In this document: positions 1-9,788 of the stretch, piece after piece | Position numbering within the stretch: position 1 is the first letter of the stretch | Layout of the letters: each line of letters starts with the position of its first letter | Assembly (NCBI GenBank): GCA_902805475.1 | Contig: CADCSX010000008.1 | Location: 620,001-684,000 of the forward strand | Source of the DNA: Entonaema liquescens | Lineage: Eukaryota; Ascomycota; Sordariomycetes; Xylariales; Xylariaceae | Reading direction: 5' to 3' | DNA: 64,000 nucleotides | The notes under the pieces: generated by a model | What the model was told of the DNA's origin: nothing | Database searches by the model: none | What the model saw: only the letters and a program-made list of their open reading frames with translations | Program-made: the position numbers and the translations under genes

Positions 1-1
1 T

Positions 2-304
2 AACTTGCCTGTCAATCTCGCGATTGCATTCGGAAAAGTCAATGAGTATGCCAGTACCGCAGGTCGGGCAGAACTTGTGCGGTTTATTCTTATTGCCAAA
101 TCGGTAAGACGACATGTGCCGCTCCCCAGAGAAGAAAGCGACATCCTCGCGCTTTGGGTACCCGTTTTTCGTACAGATGGAACAATTACAAGAAACAATA
201 TTCGACGAGCTTATGTCTGGCATTGTCACTGCGAATTGGATTTTGCCGCAGTGGCAGTTAGCGTCGTAGACCTGGATGGAGGAGATGGGCGAACTTGAAG
301 ACAT
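2..304 (-). CDS. GFA/CENP-V family zinc-binding protein, N-terminal part (gene runs off the left edge)
   Basis: An uninterrupted minus-strand frame starts at ATG 304-302 and is still open at base 2, so 101 residues are visible. It carries the Cys pattern of the glutathione-dependent formaldehyde-activating (GFA)/CENP-V fold: C17-H-C19, C39-N-C41-S-I-C44 and F-C79-P-T-C82-G. The stretch SYRFGNKNKPHKFCPTCGTG is typical of fungal members. These proteins bind zinc; most fungal ones have no proven substrate. The start lies 420 bp from the end of the repeat-precursor gene, which is on the same strand and upstream of it. No intron is visible in this part. The family call is firm. Membership of the neighbouring peptide cluster is only possible. 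Confidence 0.85.
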   Translation of the reverse strand, partial: MSSSSPISSIQVYDANCHCGKIQFAVTMPDISSSNIVSCNCSICTKNGYPKREDVAFFSGERHMSSYRFGNKNKPHKFCPTCGTGILIDFSECNREIDRQV

Positions 305-723
305 GATAGGGAAAGGGTATTTCAGTTAGGGCGGTCTTTTCACATTCAAGTTGCAGAGGTAGACGTTGAGGAGCACTTCAGGTTTTAAAAGAGTGTGATT
401 CTGTACCTAGATTGGATACCAAGTAACAAGGTACAGAGAGGTAGGGAACCGCTGCATATATGAGCCTATTTATATGAATTGTCCGCACAGTATCTGGCTC
501 TTCCATACTGGCCCCCTTGATGAAGGCCGTGCTGGATGAACCCTTCACTACCGCCGACGACAACAACAATAACAAGTGAGATCCACCACTCCGACACCAA
601 GAGAATGTTAAGTGAGCTGGCTGAAAATAGGGGAACCGAGGATTTCCCTGCTGCGAGAATATGAGGCAGAAGAATCAAGCAGCACGCTCGGTTATCAGAC
701 TATGTTAGATAGGCTTTTGCTAT
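305..723. other. Spacer between the GFA-like gene and the peptide precursor
   Basis: This stretch must hold the promoter of the GFA-like gene and the 3' end of the precursor gene, both on the minus strand. Short open frames on both strands have no recognisable features. I see nothing else here. Confidence 0.5.
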
Positions 724-1294
724 TCACTCGGACGAAGAAGCGACCTCTTCGTATCCGTCATTGACATGTTGGGGGTTTCGCTTCTCAGATGAGGGAGAGA
801 CCTCCTCATAACCGTCGTTGACGTGTTGTGGGCTACGCTTGCTGGACGATGGTGCAACTTCTTCGTAGCCGTCATTGACATGCTGAGGACTGCGCTTCTC
901 CGATGCGGGCGCTACCTCTTCGTATCCATCATTAACGTGTTGAGGACTTCGCTTTTCAGATGTGGAGGCCTCCTCATAGCCATCGTTAACGTGCTGGGGG
1001 GTGCGTTTTTGGGATGAAGGAGCAACCTCTTCGTAGCCGTCGTTGACATGTTGAGGGCTTCGCTTCTCAGACGAGGGAGAGACTTCCTCGTAACCGTCAT
1101 TGACATGTTGGGGGCTTCGCTTCTCAGAGGGAGAGACCTCTTCGTATCCATCGTTGACGTGTTGGGGGCTACGCTTGCTTGATGAAGAGGCTACCTCCTC
1201 GTATCCGTCATTGACATGTTGCGGGTTTCGCTTCTTAGACGAGGGAGAGACTTCCTCATAACCGTCATTGACATGCTGGGGGCTACGCTTCTCC
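724..1294 (-). repeat. Ten tandem coding repeats (about 51-57 bp) of the precursor
   Basis: Ten in-frame copies encode PQHVNDGYEE without change, and nine of them continue with Val (one has Ala). At DNA level the copies differ at many third positions: the Gly codon is GGA, GGT or GGC in adjacent units, Tyr is TAC or TAT, and Asn is AAT or AAC. The tails (SPSSEKR, APSSQKR, ASTSEKR and similar) vary in sequence and length. The peptide is therefore conserved while the DNA has drifted. Confidence 0.95.
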
Positions 1295-1422
1295 CATGGT
1301 TCAGGGGCATTAAGCTTAGCCAGGGCTCGCTCTAGTGCCTCACCCTGGAGTTTAGGCACGGGAGAAGCGCAGACATGAACACTCAATGTGATGAGTAGAG
1401 CTGTGATCTGGTTGAACTTCAT
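724..1422 (-). CDS. Secreted multi-repeat peptide precursor with Lys-Arg (kexin) sites; candidate dikaritin-type RiPP precursor
   Basis: The 232-residue product starts at ATG 1422-1420. It has a signal peptide (residues 1 to about 20, hydrophobic ITALLITLSVHVCAS), a leader of about 25 residues ending in EKR, and then ten tandem units of 17-19 residues. Each unit has the form (S/N/T)PQHVNDGYEE followed by a short variable Ser/Ala/Pro tail, and nine of the ten end in Lys-Arg; the last ends at the stop codon. Kexin in the Golgi would cut after each Lys-Arg and release up to ten nearly identical peptides. This is the architecture of UstA/PhomA-type precursors, whose repeated cores are oxidatively cyclised. 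Two UstYa-like genes lie within 4.2 kb, which supports that role. The core HVNDGYEEV matches no dikaritin I know. It does not look like an alpha-pheromone, because it lacks Trp and Cys. Confidence 0.85.
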   Translation of the reverse strand: MKFNQITALLITLSVHVCASPVPKLQGEALERALAKLNAPEPWEKRSPQHVNDGYEEVSPSSKKRNPQHVNDGYEEVASSSSKRSPQHVNDGYEEVSPSEKRSPQHVNDGYEEVSPSSEKRSPQHVNDGYEEVAPSSQKRTPQHVNDGYEEASTSEKRSPQHVNDGYEEVAPASEKRSPQHVNDGYEEVAPSSSKRSPQHVNDGYEEVSPSSEKRNPQHVNDGYEEVASSSE

Positions 1423-2850
1423 TTTCTACCGGCGGTTAAAAACTTAGGTAAAGCAACTGTAAGGGGGATTCTTAAAGATTCTAGGGGAAGTGGCCTGGTC
1501 GACTCTGGGTTTTGCAGCTATGAATGCCTGGTGGATGCTGTTTGTTCTTCTGGTTCAACAAGGAGCGAACCTCATTTTATATACAACAGTTCGACTCGAT
1601 ATACCAACGAGCAACCCATTATTCCTACCAATTCTTAATTTCAACAGTTTCGTCATTTGGCCTTACAAGCATACCATCTGCTCTGGCCACTTATGAAGTC
1701 CTCTGCTCTGACACCAGCAGGGGGCAGCAGGATGTTCGATTCTCCCGACTCTGCGACGACTCGCTCCCTTCACCAGTGTTACCAAGGACCACACTTACAC
1801 GGCATTCCCATGGTACATAGCGCAAGCAATCTGATCCCTCTTCTGGTTTCCATTGTGACAAGACACCAAGCCTAGAAGATGATGCCGATCGTCGCCTACA
1901 TCGGCTCTCCTCACGTACTCGGATATGAGACCACCTCCTTATCTCTAGGCTACCGTAAAGACAACTACCTCCTTGTGAGCTTCTTTCAATGTTTGCGCTT
2001 ATTACGCGTCTGCGTGCTTACTTTGTGTCACTACTACAGCTCATCTACCCAGGTAGGTAAGCCTATTCTGCATGCACCTCTGAGACCAGCCAAGACACCC
2101 CGCAACTTCCAATCCCGCTTTCTTTCATATCGCTTAGAAGATGGGAGAGACCTGCATGGAATTACTGAGTCTTCGCCAACAACAGCGACATCGTTCAGTT
2201 ACACAACATTTACCAATAGGCTATTTCTAAATCCGGGTAGATATGATCCAACAGGGAAAGCCCAACACATGCAAACAGTAAGACAGCCGAGGAGGCCAGT
2301 GCGGTCTATGTAGAAGAAGCTAACGCAGGTGAAGGACTACAGAAAAGGCCGCAGAAGAGGCCGCATGAAGGCTGCAGGAGGTTTTAAGTCTGTATGCAAG
2401 TATACGGCACTGTCGGACCGACCCGAATCGTCTATAGCAAGGGATCGTTTATAGCAAGGTTTCAAAGCCAACCGAGTTAAGAGATACTTGTTAGTTGAAG
2501 TCAACTTGAATTCTAGAGGTGGAGGTGAAGTCACCCGACCAAAGCTTAGGAGGGTTGATGAGTTGTAAAAAAGGACTAGAACATGGGCGTAGGTATGTAT
2601 GTCAGCCTACAGGGTTAACAAGAAATAGAATGATTCTGCGAGGGGATAGTCCTAGCCTATCAGAAGACTCTTGATATACTCTCTTCCGACAACACGAGAG
2701 AAAGTCGAAAGAGCATATGCTTGACCGGGTTAGGCACTGAGTTCTCTTAGGTAGCATAGAACACATCTCACAACTATCAACTGAGGGAAACAACTTTCCT
2801 TGGAACTTACTCTTCCTTGTTCAATCCAAATATCATTTCAAGTTACTACA
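1423..2850. other. Divergent promoter region between the precursor (minus) and the first UstYa-like gene (plus)
   Basis: These 1.43 kb separate two genes transcribed away from each other, so shared control is likely. Open frames of up to 144 codons (1879-2313) show no signal peptide, domain or compositional sign of being real. I found no further gene. Confidence 0.5.
1576..1583 (-). promoter_or_regulatory. Possible TATA box of the peptide precursor
   Basis: The minus strand reads TATATAAA about 155 bp upstream of the precursor ATG (1422). The position is plausible for a fungal TATA box with a long leader. This is based on sequence only. Confidence 0.35.
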
Positions 2851-3987
2851 ATGACAGTACCAATGGATCATTTCCAAGTGCATGTGGACGACTCTTCAAC
2901 CCCTCGCGTCTGCTCTGGACCAAACTTCCTATCAGACCTGATCCATAGCGATGGCGAAGCAGAACAATTCGTACTTCGTTTTGGAAATAATTCCTACATC
3001 CTGTTCTTAACCACTACATCCTACCCTTATCCGGAGTGGGAAGCCACTGATGCCATTGAATTCTGCCGCTACACCATAACCAAGTCGAAATCATATGGAG
3101 TTTGCGTCTATTCACTAGGAGATTCAAAACTTATGAATGAAGGCTCATCCCCTAAATGCATGGTCCTCTCCATCCTCAAAACTACAAGCCACGGAGCAGT
3201 TTCTGTGCGAGACGCACAGACTTTTCGGTTCATGAAGCAATCAGCACCTGGTTTAACAGGGGTTGGTTCGAATTGGATTAGTTCATATCTGGGAAAAAGA
3301 ACCTTTCAAATCGCCCTTCTTACAATTCTGACTGTCTTGGTGGCTTCGGCCGTTACTTTCGTGGCTTTCCGCTCAACCTCCGGCCATTCCAAAGATGGCA
3401 TTTGGGAGCGTTACAACATTGATGGAAGCAAAGGCCCACGCTACCAGCTACAATTTGACCACCACAACGTATCTGAGTGGGAAGAACAATACCCCAACCC
3501 AAATCAAGAGTGGTTCCTCCGAATTGACGACCAAGCCATGATTCCTCTGGACCTCGTGACTGACGAAGAGCTCCGTTACCAGCACTGGTTCCAGGAGAGG
3601 TACCCCGCAGCCAACAATATTCGTCTCGAGGGAAAATACCTTAGAACCTCTTTCCTCAGCGACCCAGATATCATACAAGTCCCAGTCGACAAGACCTTCC
3701 ATATGGCCCATTGCGTAGTGGCACTGCGGCGCTACTGGACGGCTCGAGAGTCCAAGTCGCATGTGTGTCCGCGCGATATTGATTACAGACATATGAAGCA
3801 TTGCTTGGACGCCTTAGACATGTGGGCGTTCCCCGAAGGACCTCAGCACTCTCTCCCATCGTCGGGGCATAGCTCTTCAATGCATGGCCATGATGCTCAT
3901 AAAGGGAGCATCAGGAATGACGCGTATTGGATTGATGAGTCAGATGATTCGAGGCTGATCTGGAAGACTAAAGTCTGCTTCAATTAA
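2851..3987 (+). CDS. UstYa-like (DUF3328) oxidase with an unusual N-terminal extension
   Basis: The first in-frame ATG is at 2851 and gives 378 residues without introns. A membrane segment sits at about residues 152-173 (QIALLTILTVLVASAVTFVA). The C-terminal half contains two HxxHC motifs, HMAHC (284-288) and HMKHC (314-318), which are the metal-binding hallmark of UstYa-family proteins. These catalyse oxidative cyclisation or other oxidations of fungal peptides, probably at the Golgi/ER membrane with the catalytic part in the lumen. Two things are odd: about 150 residues precede the membrane segment, where the family usually has 30-60, and the spacing between the two motifs is short. The tail after the second motif is His/Ser-rich and ends in WKTKVCFN. 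It lies divergent to the precursor and convergent with the second UstYa-like gene. Confidence 0.85.
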   Translation: MTVPMDHFQVHVDDSSTPRVCSGPNFLSDLIHSDGEAEQFVLRFGNNSYILFLTTTSYPYPEWEATDAIEFCRYTITKSKSYGVCVYSLGDSKLMNEGSSPKCMVLSILKTTSHGAVSVRDAQTFRFMKQSAPGLTGVGSNWISSYLGKRTFQIALLTILTVLVASAVTFVAFRSTSGHSKDGIWERYNIDGSKGPRYQLQFDHHNVSEWEEQYPNPNQEWFLRIDDQAMIPLDLVTDEELRYQHWFQERYPAANNIRLEGKYLRTSFLSDPDIIQVPVDKTFHMAHCVVALRRYWTARESKSHVCPRDIDYRHMKHCLDALDMWAFPEGPQHSLPSSGHSSSMHGHDAHKGSIRNDAYWIDESDDSRLIWKTKVCFN

Positions 3988-4445
3988 GCCTTGGCCGTAG
4001 AATATGTCTAGCACATTATGTATTTAGTTGAGCAAACATCCTCCTTTCTATCCAGTGACCTACCATGCAAGAGTCATACGCTTCATTATAAACCAATCTA
4101 CCTACTTTACGAGTCGTCATTTATAGAACAGTCTGTTAGCTATAATATATCCATTCATTCCTAAGACTGCATACCAAACATGACCATTGATCCTATGTTA
4201 GAAGTGTAAACCTCATTCCATTCTGAGCATTTTGAACAGCATTGATTCTGACATGACGCCGCCTAAGTTATAACGTGATAAGTGTTATGCCTTTATAACC
4301 AATACGTTCTCCTATTGTGCCAGACGAGGCTTTAATCTCACACACCTCAGTCAATCAGTAATTTTCAACAAGTAGATAATATTCGTATGCCTATAGAGTA
4401 GGTAAAAACTCTAGCTTATTCCATATTAATTCATTATTCGGCTAA
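3988..4445. other. Spacer between two convergent UstYa-like genes
   Basis: This is AT-rich sequence holding the 3' ends of both flanking genes. No gene or repeat is visible. Confidence 0.5.
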
Positions 4446-5539
4446 CTAATTGCTATGGTGCTCCTCGAATTTTGGAATATCCCAATTCCCTGCGCCATGC
4501 AAAATATTTTCCTTTGTCCACGCAAATAACTCGTCAAAGTTCTTGCATTTATGAGTTACCCTGAAATCCGCCGCTGGGAATTTGCGTCCTGGGATCTCTT
4601 CTGTCAAAACAGGTGTCATTTCTGCCGAGCATTGGAGCTGCATCCTCAAAATTTCAACACAGTGGTCTATAATCGTAATTAGCAGATATTTTATTACATG
4701 GTAAAGTAAAGTCCGTGTCTTCCTACCAATGTGAGCTCGTGTAGTATCCGGGGGGTGGTCGGTAAAAAAACTATGATTAGCATATTGCTCGGGATAGCTG
4801 GTCATGCGAAGCACATTCTATCCATGACAAGATGCATCAGTCTAATGAACGAACACTCGATTCAATGGCACGTAGCGTGACTAGATTTTATTTGAATTCT
4901 GGGTTCTTACCAAACAATGTAGCTGATGGAAGACTTCCGGATAGCCCGCAATGCCTCCACCTCGAGATTCAGAGATACGAGTCCAAGATCGTTCGGCGCT
5001 TTTATTTAGACGAGCCAGCTCACTGTCGTCAATGCGAATAGGTACTCCGCCAACTATGCCATGTCAAAACTTCAGAATATTTATCGAGCGGAATAATTGC
5101 CAATACCCATCCATAGTTCGTCCCACGCTCGATCAACACTCTCTCCGGCACCACGGTACGGTGATTTTTGCAGAAAGCTGCCTTCTATAACGACATCTTC
5201 ATATCGTATAATATCAATTGCTGGTGCTAGAAGAGGGTTAGAATCACAACCATATTATAAAATGCTCGTATTCAACTCACACCAAGTCGTCGTCTCATGG
5301 ATACATGCGGTGTGACTGTGGAAACGAGATGACACGAAGAAAACAGCAACCGTCCAAATCACGAAGAAGACAGTCCATACCGCGCCTAGGACATGGTTCT
5401 TCTTCTCATGTGGAATGGATTCGATATTTTGCTTCTCGCAATCTGGTGAAGGCAACAGCGTCTCCTCACTAAGACGCCTATAGCTGGAAGTAATAGTCCA
5501 GCTACGAGTAAGTGTCTTCAATCTTTCATATAGAGACAT
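4446..5539 (-). CDS. UstYa-like (DUF3328) oxidase, canonical form, five exons
   Basis: Exons on the minus strand are 5539-5281, 5226-5107, 5053-4911, 4817-4727 and 4666-4446. All have GT-AG borders and the phases agree, giving 277 residues. One membrane helix lies at about 50-70 (VLGAVWTVFFVIWTVAVFF). The lumenal part has the family landmarks in order: SPYRG, WDELW, a GYPEVFHQLHCLNVLRM block (first HxxHC, HQLHC 169-173) and HIDHC (203-207) followed by VEILRMQLQCSAEMTPV. Length and motif spacing are normal for UstYa-type proteins, which oxidatively cross-link ribosomal peptides in the ustiloxin, phomopsin and asperipin pathways. It is convergent with the first UstYa-like gene and divergent from the DOMON/b561 gene. 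The splice model was built by eye but is fully consistent. Confidence 0.9.
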
Positions 5540-6868
5540 ACTAGAGAATAGAAGATGTGAGTATCAGAGACGATATGAAATTGCTAGAAGCAGCAGGCAA
5601 ATTGTCGTTTCTAGCAGAAGACAACAGAAGAGGACCAGTATACCACACAACTGCGACCACCAAGAAAATATCCAGCACCATCAAATCCCACAACCTTACA
5701 GATTAGTCTGGTTCTATTGCATCACGTCTTCCCCATTCTTACATCTACACAAGCACCTGATTTTCGACCGCGCTACCATGACCACCAAAAAAGGCATTTG
5801 ATGACCATGTGCTATCACTCACAGTAACTTGGCTATTCTGTATCACCCCTACTAAGGCGTCTCACCCTTTGGTCCGTTCGTAGGCTATTAGTTGCAGTTG
5901 AGATAGGAGGTTCTAGACTTCGAAGTCTTAGGGGCCTTTCCAACTCTAGCAATCCTACCCTTACATGCCACTCAATGGTATGTCCCAATATAAGAACAAC
6001 GCTGGTTTATATGTGACACGACATCTGTTAATGCAGATCAGAAGGTTTCTTCTCGGAGTATAGGTAGTAGATTAGTTGCGGTAGGTCCAGGTAAGCACCT
6101 AAGGTAAGAACAAGAGAAATCTGGTGTAGCAATATCTAACAGCATCATAAGCTGACCGGTTGTAAGCCGGCATAAAATTGCGCCTATCTTATAGGGTTGA
6201 AATGTTGAAGTTTGGTAACCCATACATGCCATGATCAGATACGTTGTACCCAGCCTCCTACGTGCATGGGCACGCGCCCTCTCGGCTAGCACACCCTTTC
6301 CGCAAACAGGAAGACGGCGCGAGCAATGCTTAATTCGCAATTGCGTCATCTGAAACGACTTGGTAGCCGCGTCTCACTGCATATGTGATAATCTCGCAAA
6401 ATCCCCCGCTATTTGGCGACTCCTGTTAGTGAGAAGCTTAACATCCGGTATTGCGGAGAGTAACATTATGAGGAGCCAAGGCGACGGGATGCTTTGTGCA
6501 CATCAAAGTTAGTTGCAATGCCTCACTTAGCCTCTGCAGATCCTTCAACTTGGGTTTTCGATTATCGGCGTTAATGTTTGGGCGCAAATACGACGTAGGA
6601 GTATACACGAAGAGCTTCCTCCCACCCGTTTTACGATTATTGGCCCGCGACTTATCTGCCTACCTACCTAGGGTAATGATTTGGTAGTCATATCTTTTAT
6701 TCATGAACATATCGGAGAAAACCCACTATTCGGCGCTGTCTACGATAGACACAGGGCCGTTTTGTTTGTTGCAATTCAGAGTCTGAGGACTATCTCATCC
6801 CATTGACATTCTCTCTTTGCAATTCCCAAAATATTCCACGAAGACTATACGACATTACACGCTCACTC
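5540..6868. other. Divergent promoter region between the second UstYa-like gene and the DOMON/b561 gene
   Basis: This is a 1.33 kb spacer between two genes transcribed away from each other. Short frames such as 6038-6349 (minus) and 6496-6687 (plus) have no recognisable features. No gene is called. Confidence 0.45.
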
Positions 6869-8377
6869 ATGGCGCCTATACTGATCTCAATTACTTTCCT
6901 ATTATCTCTTATAGCCCAGTCCTGTTATGCCTCACTCGGCCAACTATGCCATTTCGATGAGTTACGAGGCATAGATATCTGTATGCGCTTCTCGTCGGCG
7001 AGTCTCGATGCTTCGTCATATCATCTTGCTTTCTCGGGGAAATTCCCCAGAGGTCTTGGATGGACCGCATTTGGACGAGGAAGCGCTATGGATGGAGCGC
7101 TCATGTTCCTCTTTTACCCTAATGACGCTCTTGACGGTATGGATGACTCCTTATAATGAACCTATGAGACTGATATTAACTCCTAGTCTAGGTCTCACTG
7201 TGAGTGTGAGATCCACCACGTAAGTACAAATCCCAATACACTACATATCAGGATGGGTTACTGAAGTTTGCCCGCTGCAGGGGGCACTATCCGCCAGCGC
7301 TTTCCGACTACCATACTCGACTCTCGCTGCTCCAAACGTCCCTGACTAGTGAAGGGTATTATACAGCAGAAATAGTTTGCCGAGCTTGTCGACTAGACGA
7401 TGAACAGTCCAAAGATGAGAGCTGGATTTGGTCGGCGAATACCAACCAGAAGATGCAAACCAGCGACGTCGAGGCTGGACTGCAACTGCACACAGCATAT
7501 GGTATGTTCAGCAAAGCCAAATATACCCAAATATACTAACGAATTGAGAGACTTTATTAGCGTCATAATACAAAATGACGATACGCTACACGGGGCACCC
7601 CTAAACGTCACTAGCGATCGTAGCTCAAACACCAAGCAGATCGCAGGAGAGAATGGGAGGCACACCACAAGCGCCTGGGTCATTAGCCATGGAGTGCTCA
7701 TGATAGGTTCTTTCTTAATCCTATACCCCATAGGAGCCCTCGCAATAGCGATGGGCAGAAAGCATTCATTCATCATTCACGTCGGGATCCAGCTTTTCGC
7801 TACTAGCTGCGTGTTATCAGGGATTGGCTTGGCTTTGACTCAATCCGGGTTCTTCCAAAGTGTAAGTCGTCTGTTATTTATTAACTTGAGATACCGGAAA
7901 GATGCGATGTGTCTAACATTGATGTTTACCTAGACGGCTTATTCTAGTTTGCTAGCGCATGGAATTATTGGGCTGGTAATATTTGCTTTATTGGTACTGC
8001 AGATAGTTCTGGGTTTCCGGCACCATCAGATTTTCGTGAAAACTCGCGCTCCGACTATATTAATAAGATACCACAAACGCATCGGCTTTGTAGTGGTAGC
8101 TGGAGGAGTCTCAAACATCATTCTGTACGTCATCCCCTCCACGCTTTTGTTACTGGATTGAGTTAACACAGGATGTAGTGGCCTTTACATCTCTAATAGT
8201 AGGATATTCCCCGGAGCAGCTTTGATAGTAGTCGTGTTGGTTTGCGCTATGTTGTTAGCTCTTCTTCTATCAATAAAGCATTGGAGGTCGGGACAACAGA
8301 CTACTGAAAAACAATACCACGAAGACGACAAGAACGCAGAATCGCAGGGATTCCTTGAGGGTCAGAGTCAACTATGA
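6869..8377 (+). CDS. Secreted DOMON / cytochrome b561 transmembrane electron-transfer protein, six exons
   Basis: Exons are 6869-7136, 7192-7219, 7281-7501, 7551-7861, 7934-8124 and 8200-8377 (the last could start at 8203). Phases agree and the product is about 398 residues. It begins with a signal peptide (LISITFLLSLIAQSCYA). A DOMON domain follows, with GWTAFGRG, MDGALMFLFYP, LTVSVRSTTGHY and EGYYTAEIVC. The C-terminal half is a cytochrome b561 bundle whose helices carry the likely haem ligands in ISHGV, IIHVG, LAHGI and YHKRIG, then a last helix and a charged tail. Such proteins pass electrons across a membrane. The second exon is only 28 nt. Its position beside two UstYa-like oxidases suggests it may supply them with electrons, but that is inference; similar proteins also occur outside clusters. 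Confidence 0.85.
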
Positions 8378-9788
8378 TAAATTGAGTGACCCGAGTAAAG
8401 GAGGCGGGGCCAGAAGCGCTCGTCTCTTACACCGCATATTCTTTGATTACAACTAGACCAGCACTATAATATCAACTAATGTTGTCAATAAATGTGCTAC
8501 CGAGTAAAGAAGCTTTTTATTAATAATTATGGTGGGATTTAATCTAAGTACCTAACGTATAGTTAATATTCCAACGCTACTCTAGATAAAGTAGTTTGCC
8601 ATCGGGGCGTCAATTACCATAAGATGGAATCGAGAAGTAAAGAAATAACTTTGTTTTCCGCGTAAAACTCCAGCCTACCTAACTATGGTCATACATACCG
8701 AAGGCACATTTTTTTCTAAATGACCTATCTAGAATCCCAATATTAATCAGATACATGATGTGGTTACGTTCAACTTGTAGATCCAGAAGTAGATTAACAA
8801 CGGAAACCCTCAACAACCTAGCCAACATGAGCCAGCGTTTACCCCCCAGCCCATCCTCGATACAAATGCATTCAGTTATACCAGATACCATACAAGACGT
8901 TACATGTAACTAGCAACCTAAACGAATCTGTATCAAGTTTGGTAGCGAGGAAGCAGGCTGCGCTCTGCACGGGCTGTTGCTGTACTGTTGGAGTATGCTC
9001 ATACCTCGGGTCATCGGCCGGGGCAATGAGTTGGTGTGCAGTTGGTATACATGCGAAGGGCTAGACAATGGTTAAAGAAGTGACAAAATGGCGTAATGAG
9101 ACAACTAGGTTGACGATGATAATTATAATCTACAAGAGCGAGTACTCTACCTATTGAATATAGGTATGCATGTCAGACTCGATGCATGTTGGTAAGTAGG
9201 TGGTCAGGCCAAGTTAGCAAGGGATGACTTAGTGCCAAGCATTATAAACGTATCTTTTTACGTATCATAAGTCTAGACGTAAGACCAGGTGACACAGGTA
9301 GACGTAGGAATAGAAGCCTCCTGCAAGAATAGGGGACTGTTCGGTTGTAAAGGCATCATTAGTTCCTCGTCTGACGATATCTTCACTGACCACCCCTACG
9401 GTTTAACTCACTAGGAACGGCATTAAACAACCTCCCCGACGTTAATTCTTACAGTAGTCGCAGAATACTGCTTCAGTCATTCTATTATCATGTCCCGGGA
9501 TAGCGAATCAACCCGGCATGAAAGGACTACGGGCACGTAGCAGTAACCCAGCTCCTGCATGTCACATTCCCCCGGGAAAACACGCGATACAATGAAGTAG
9601 GGGGTCATTCATTCTCATAACCCGTGGGGTTTCTGGCATACTTCAATATCCGTCAATCCTATATCCTTGTGATGCGTCATTTGAGGGGGAATAAAAGAGA
9701 AAGGGAAAAAAAAAACAAGCTTCAGATAGGCAGAATATTTGCCGCGAGAGATTGAAGAATAAGTTTTGCTACCGGAAAGGCAAGCAAC
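8378..9788. other. Gene-free spacer
   Basis: I see no gene here. The minus-strand frame 8679-8891 has no features. The peptide-cluster block appears to end at about 8.4 kb. Confidence 0.45.

Noticed and set aside
5..298. Plus-strand frame of 97 codons at the left edge
   Set aside because: The opposite strand holds a clear GFA-like gene with its full Cys pattern; this is its antisense shadow.
724..1294. Regularly spaced repeats taken as a CRISPR-like array
   Set aside because: The repeats are in frame inside a signal-peptide protein and the genome is eukaryotic.
724..1422. Repeat precursor read as an alpha-type mating pheromone
   Set aside because: The Lys-Arg spaced repeats fit, but the units lack the Trp/Cys/Pro-Gly features of Sordariomycete or Eurotiomycete alpha pheromones, and the UstYa-like neighbours point to a RiPP.
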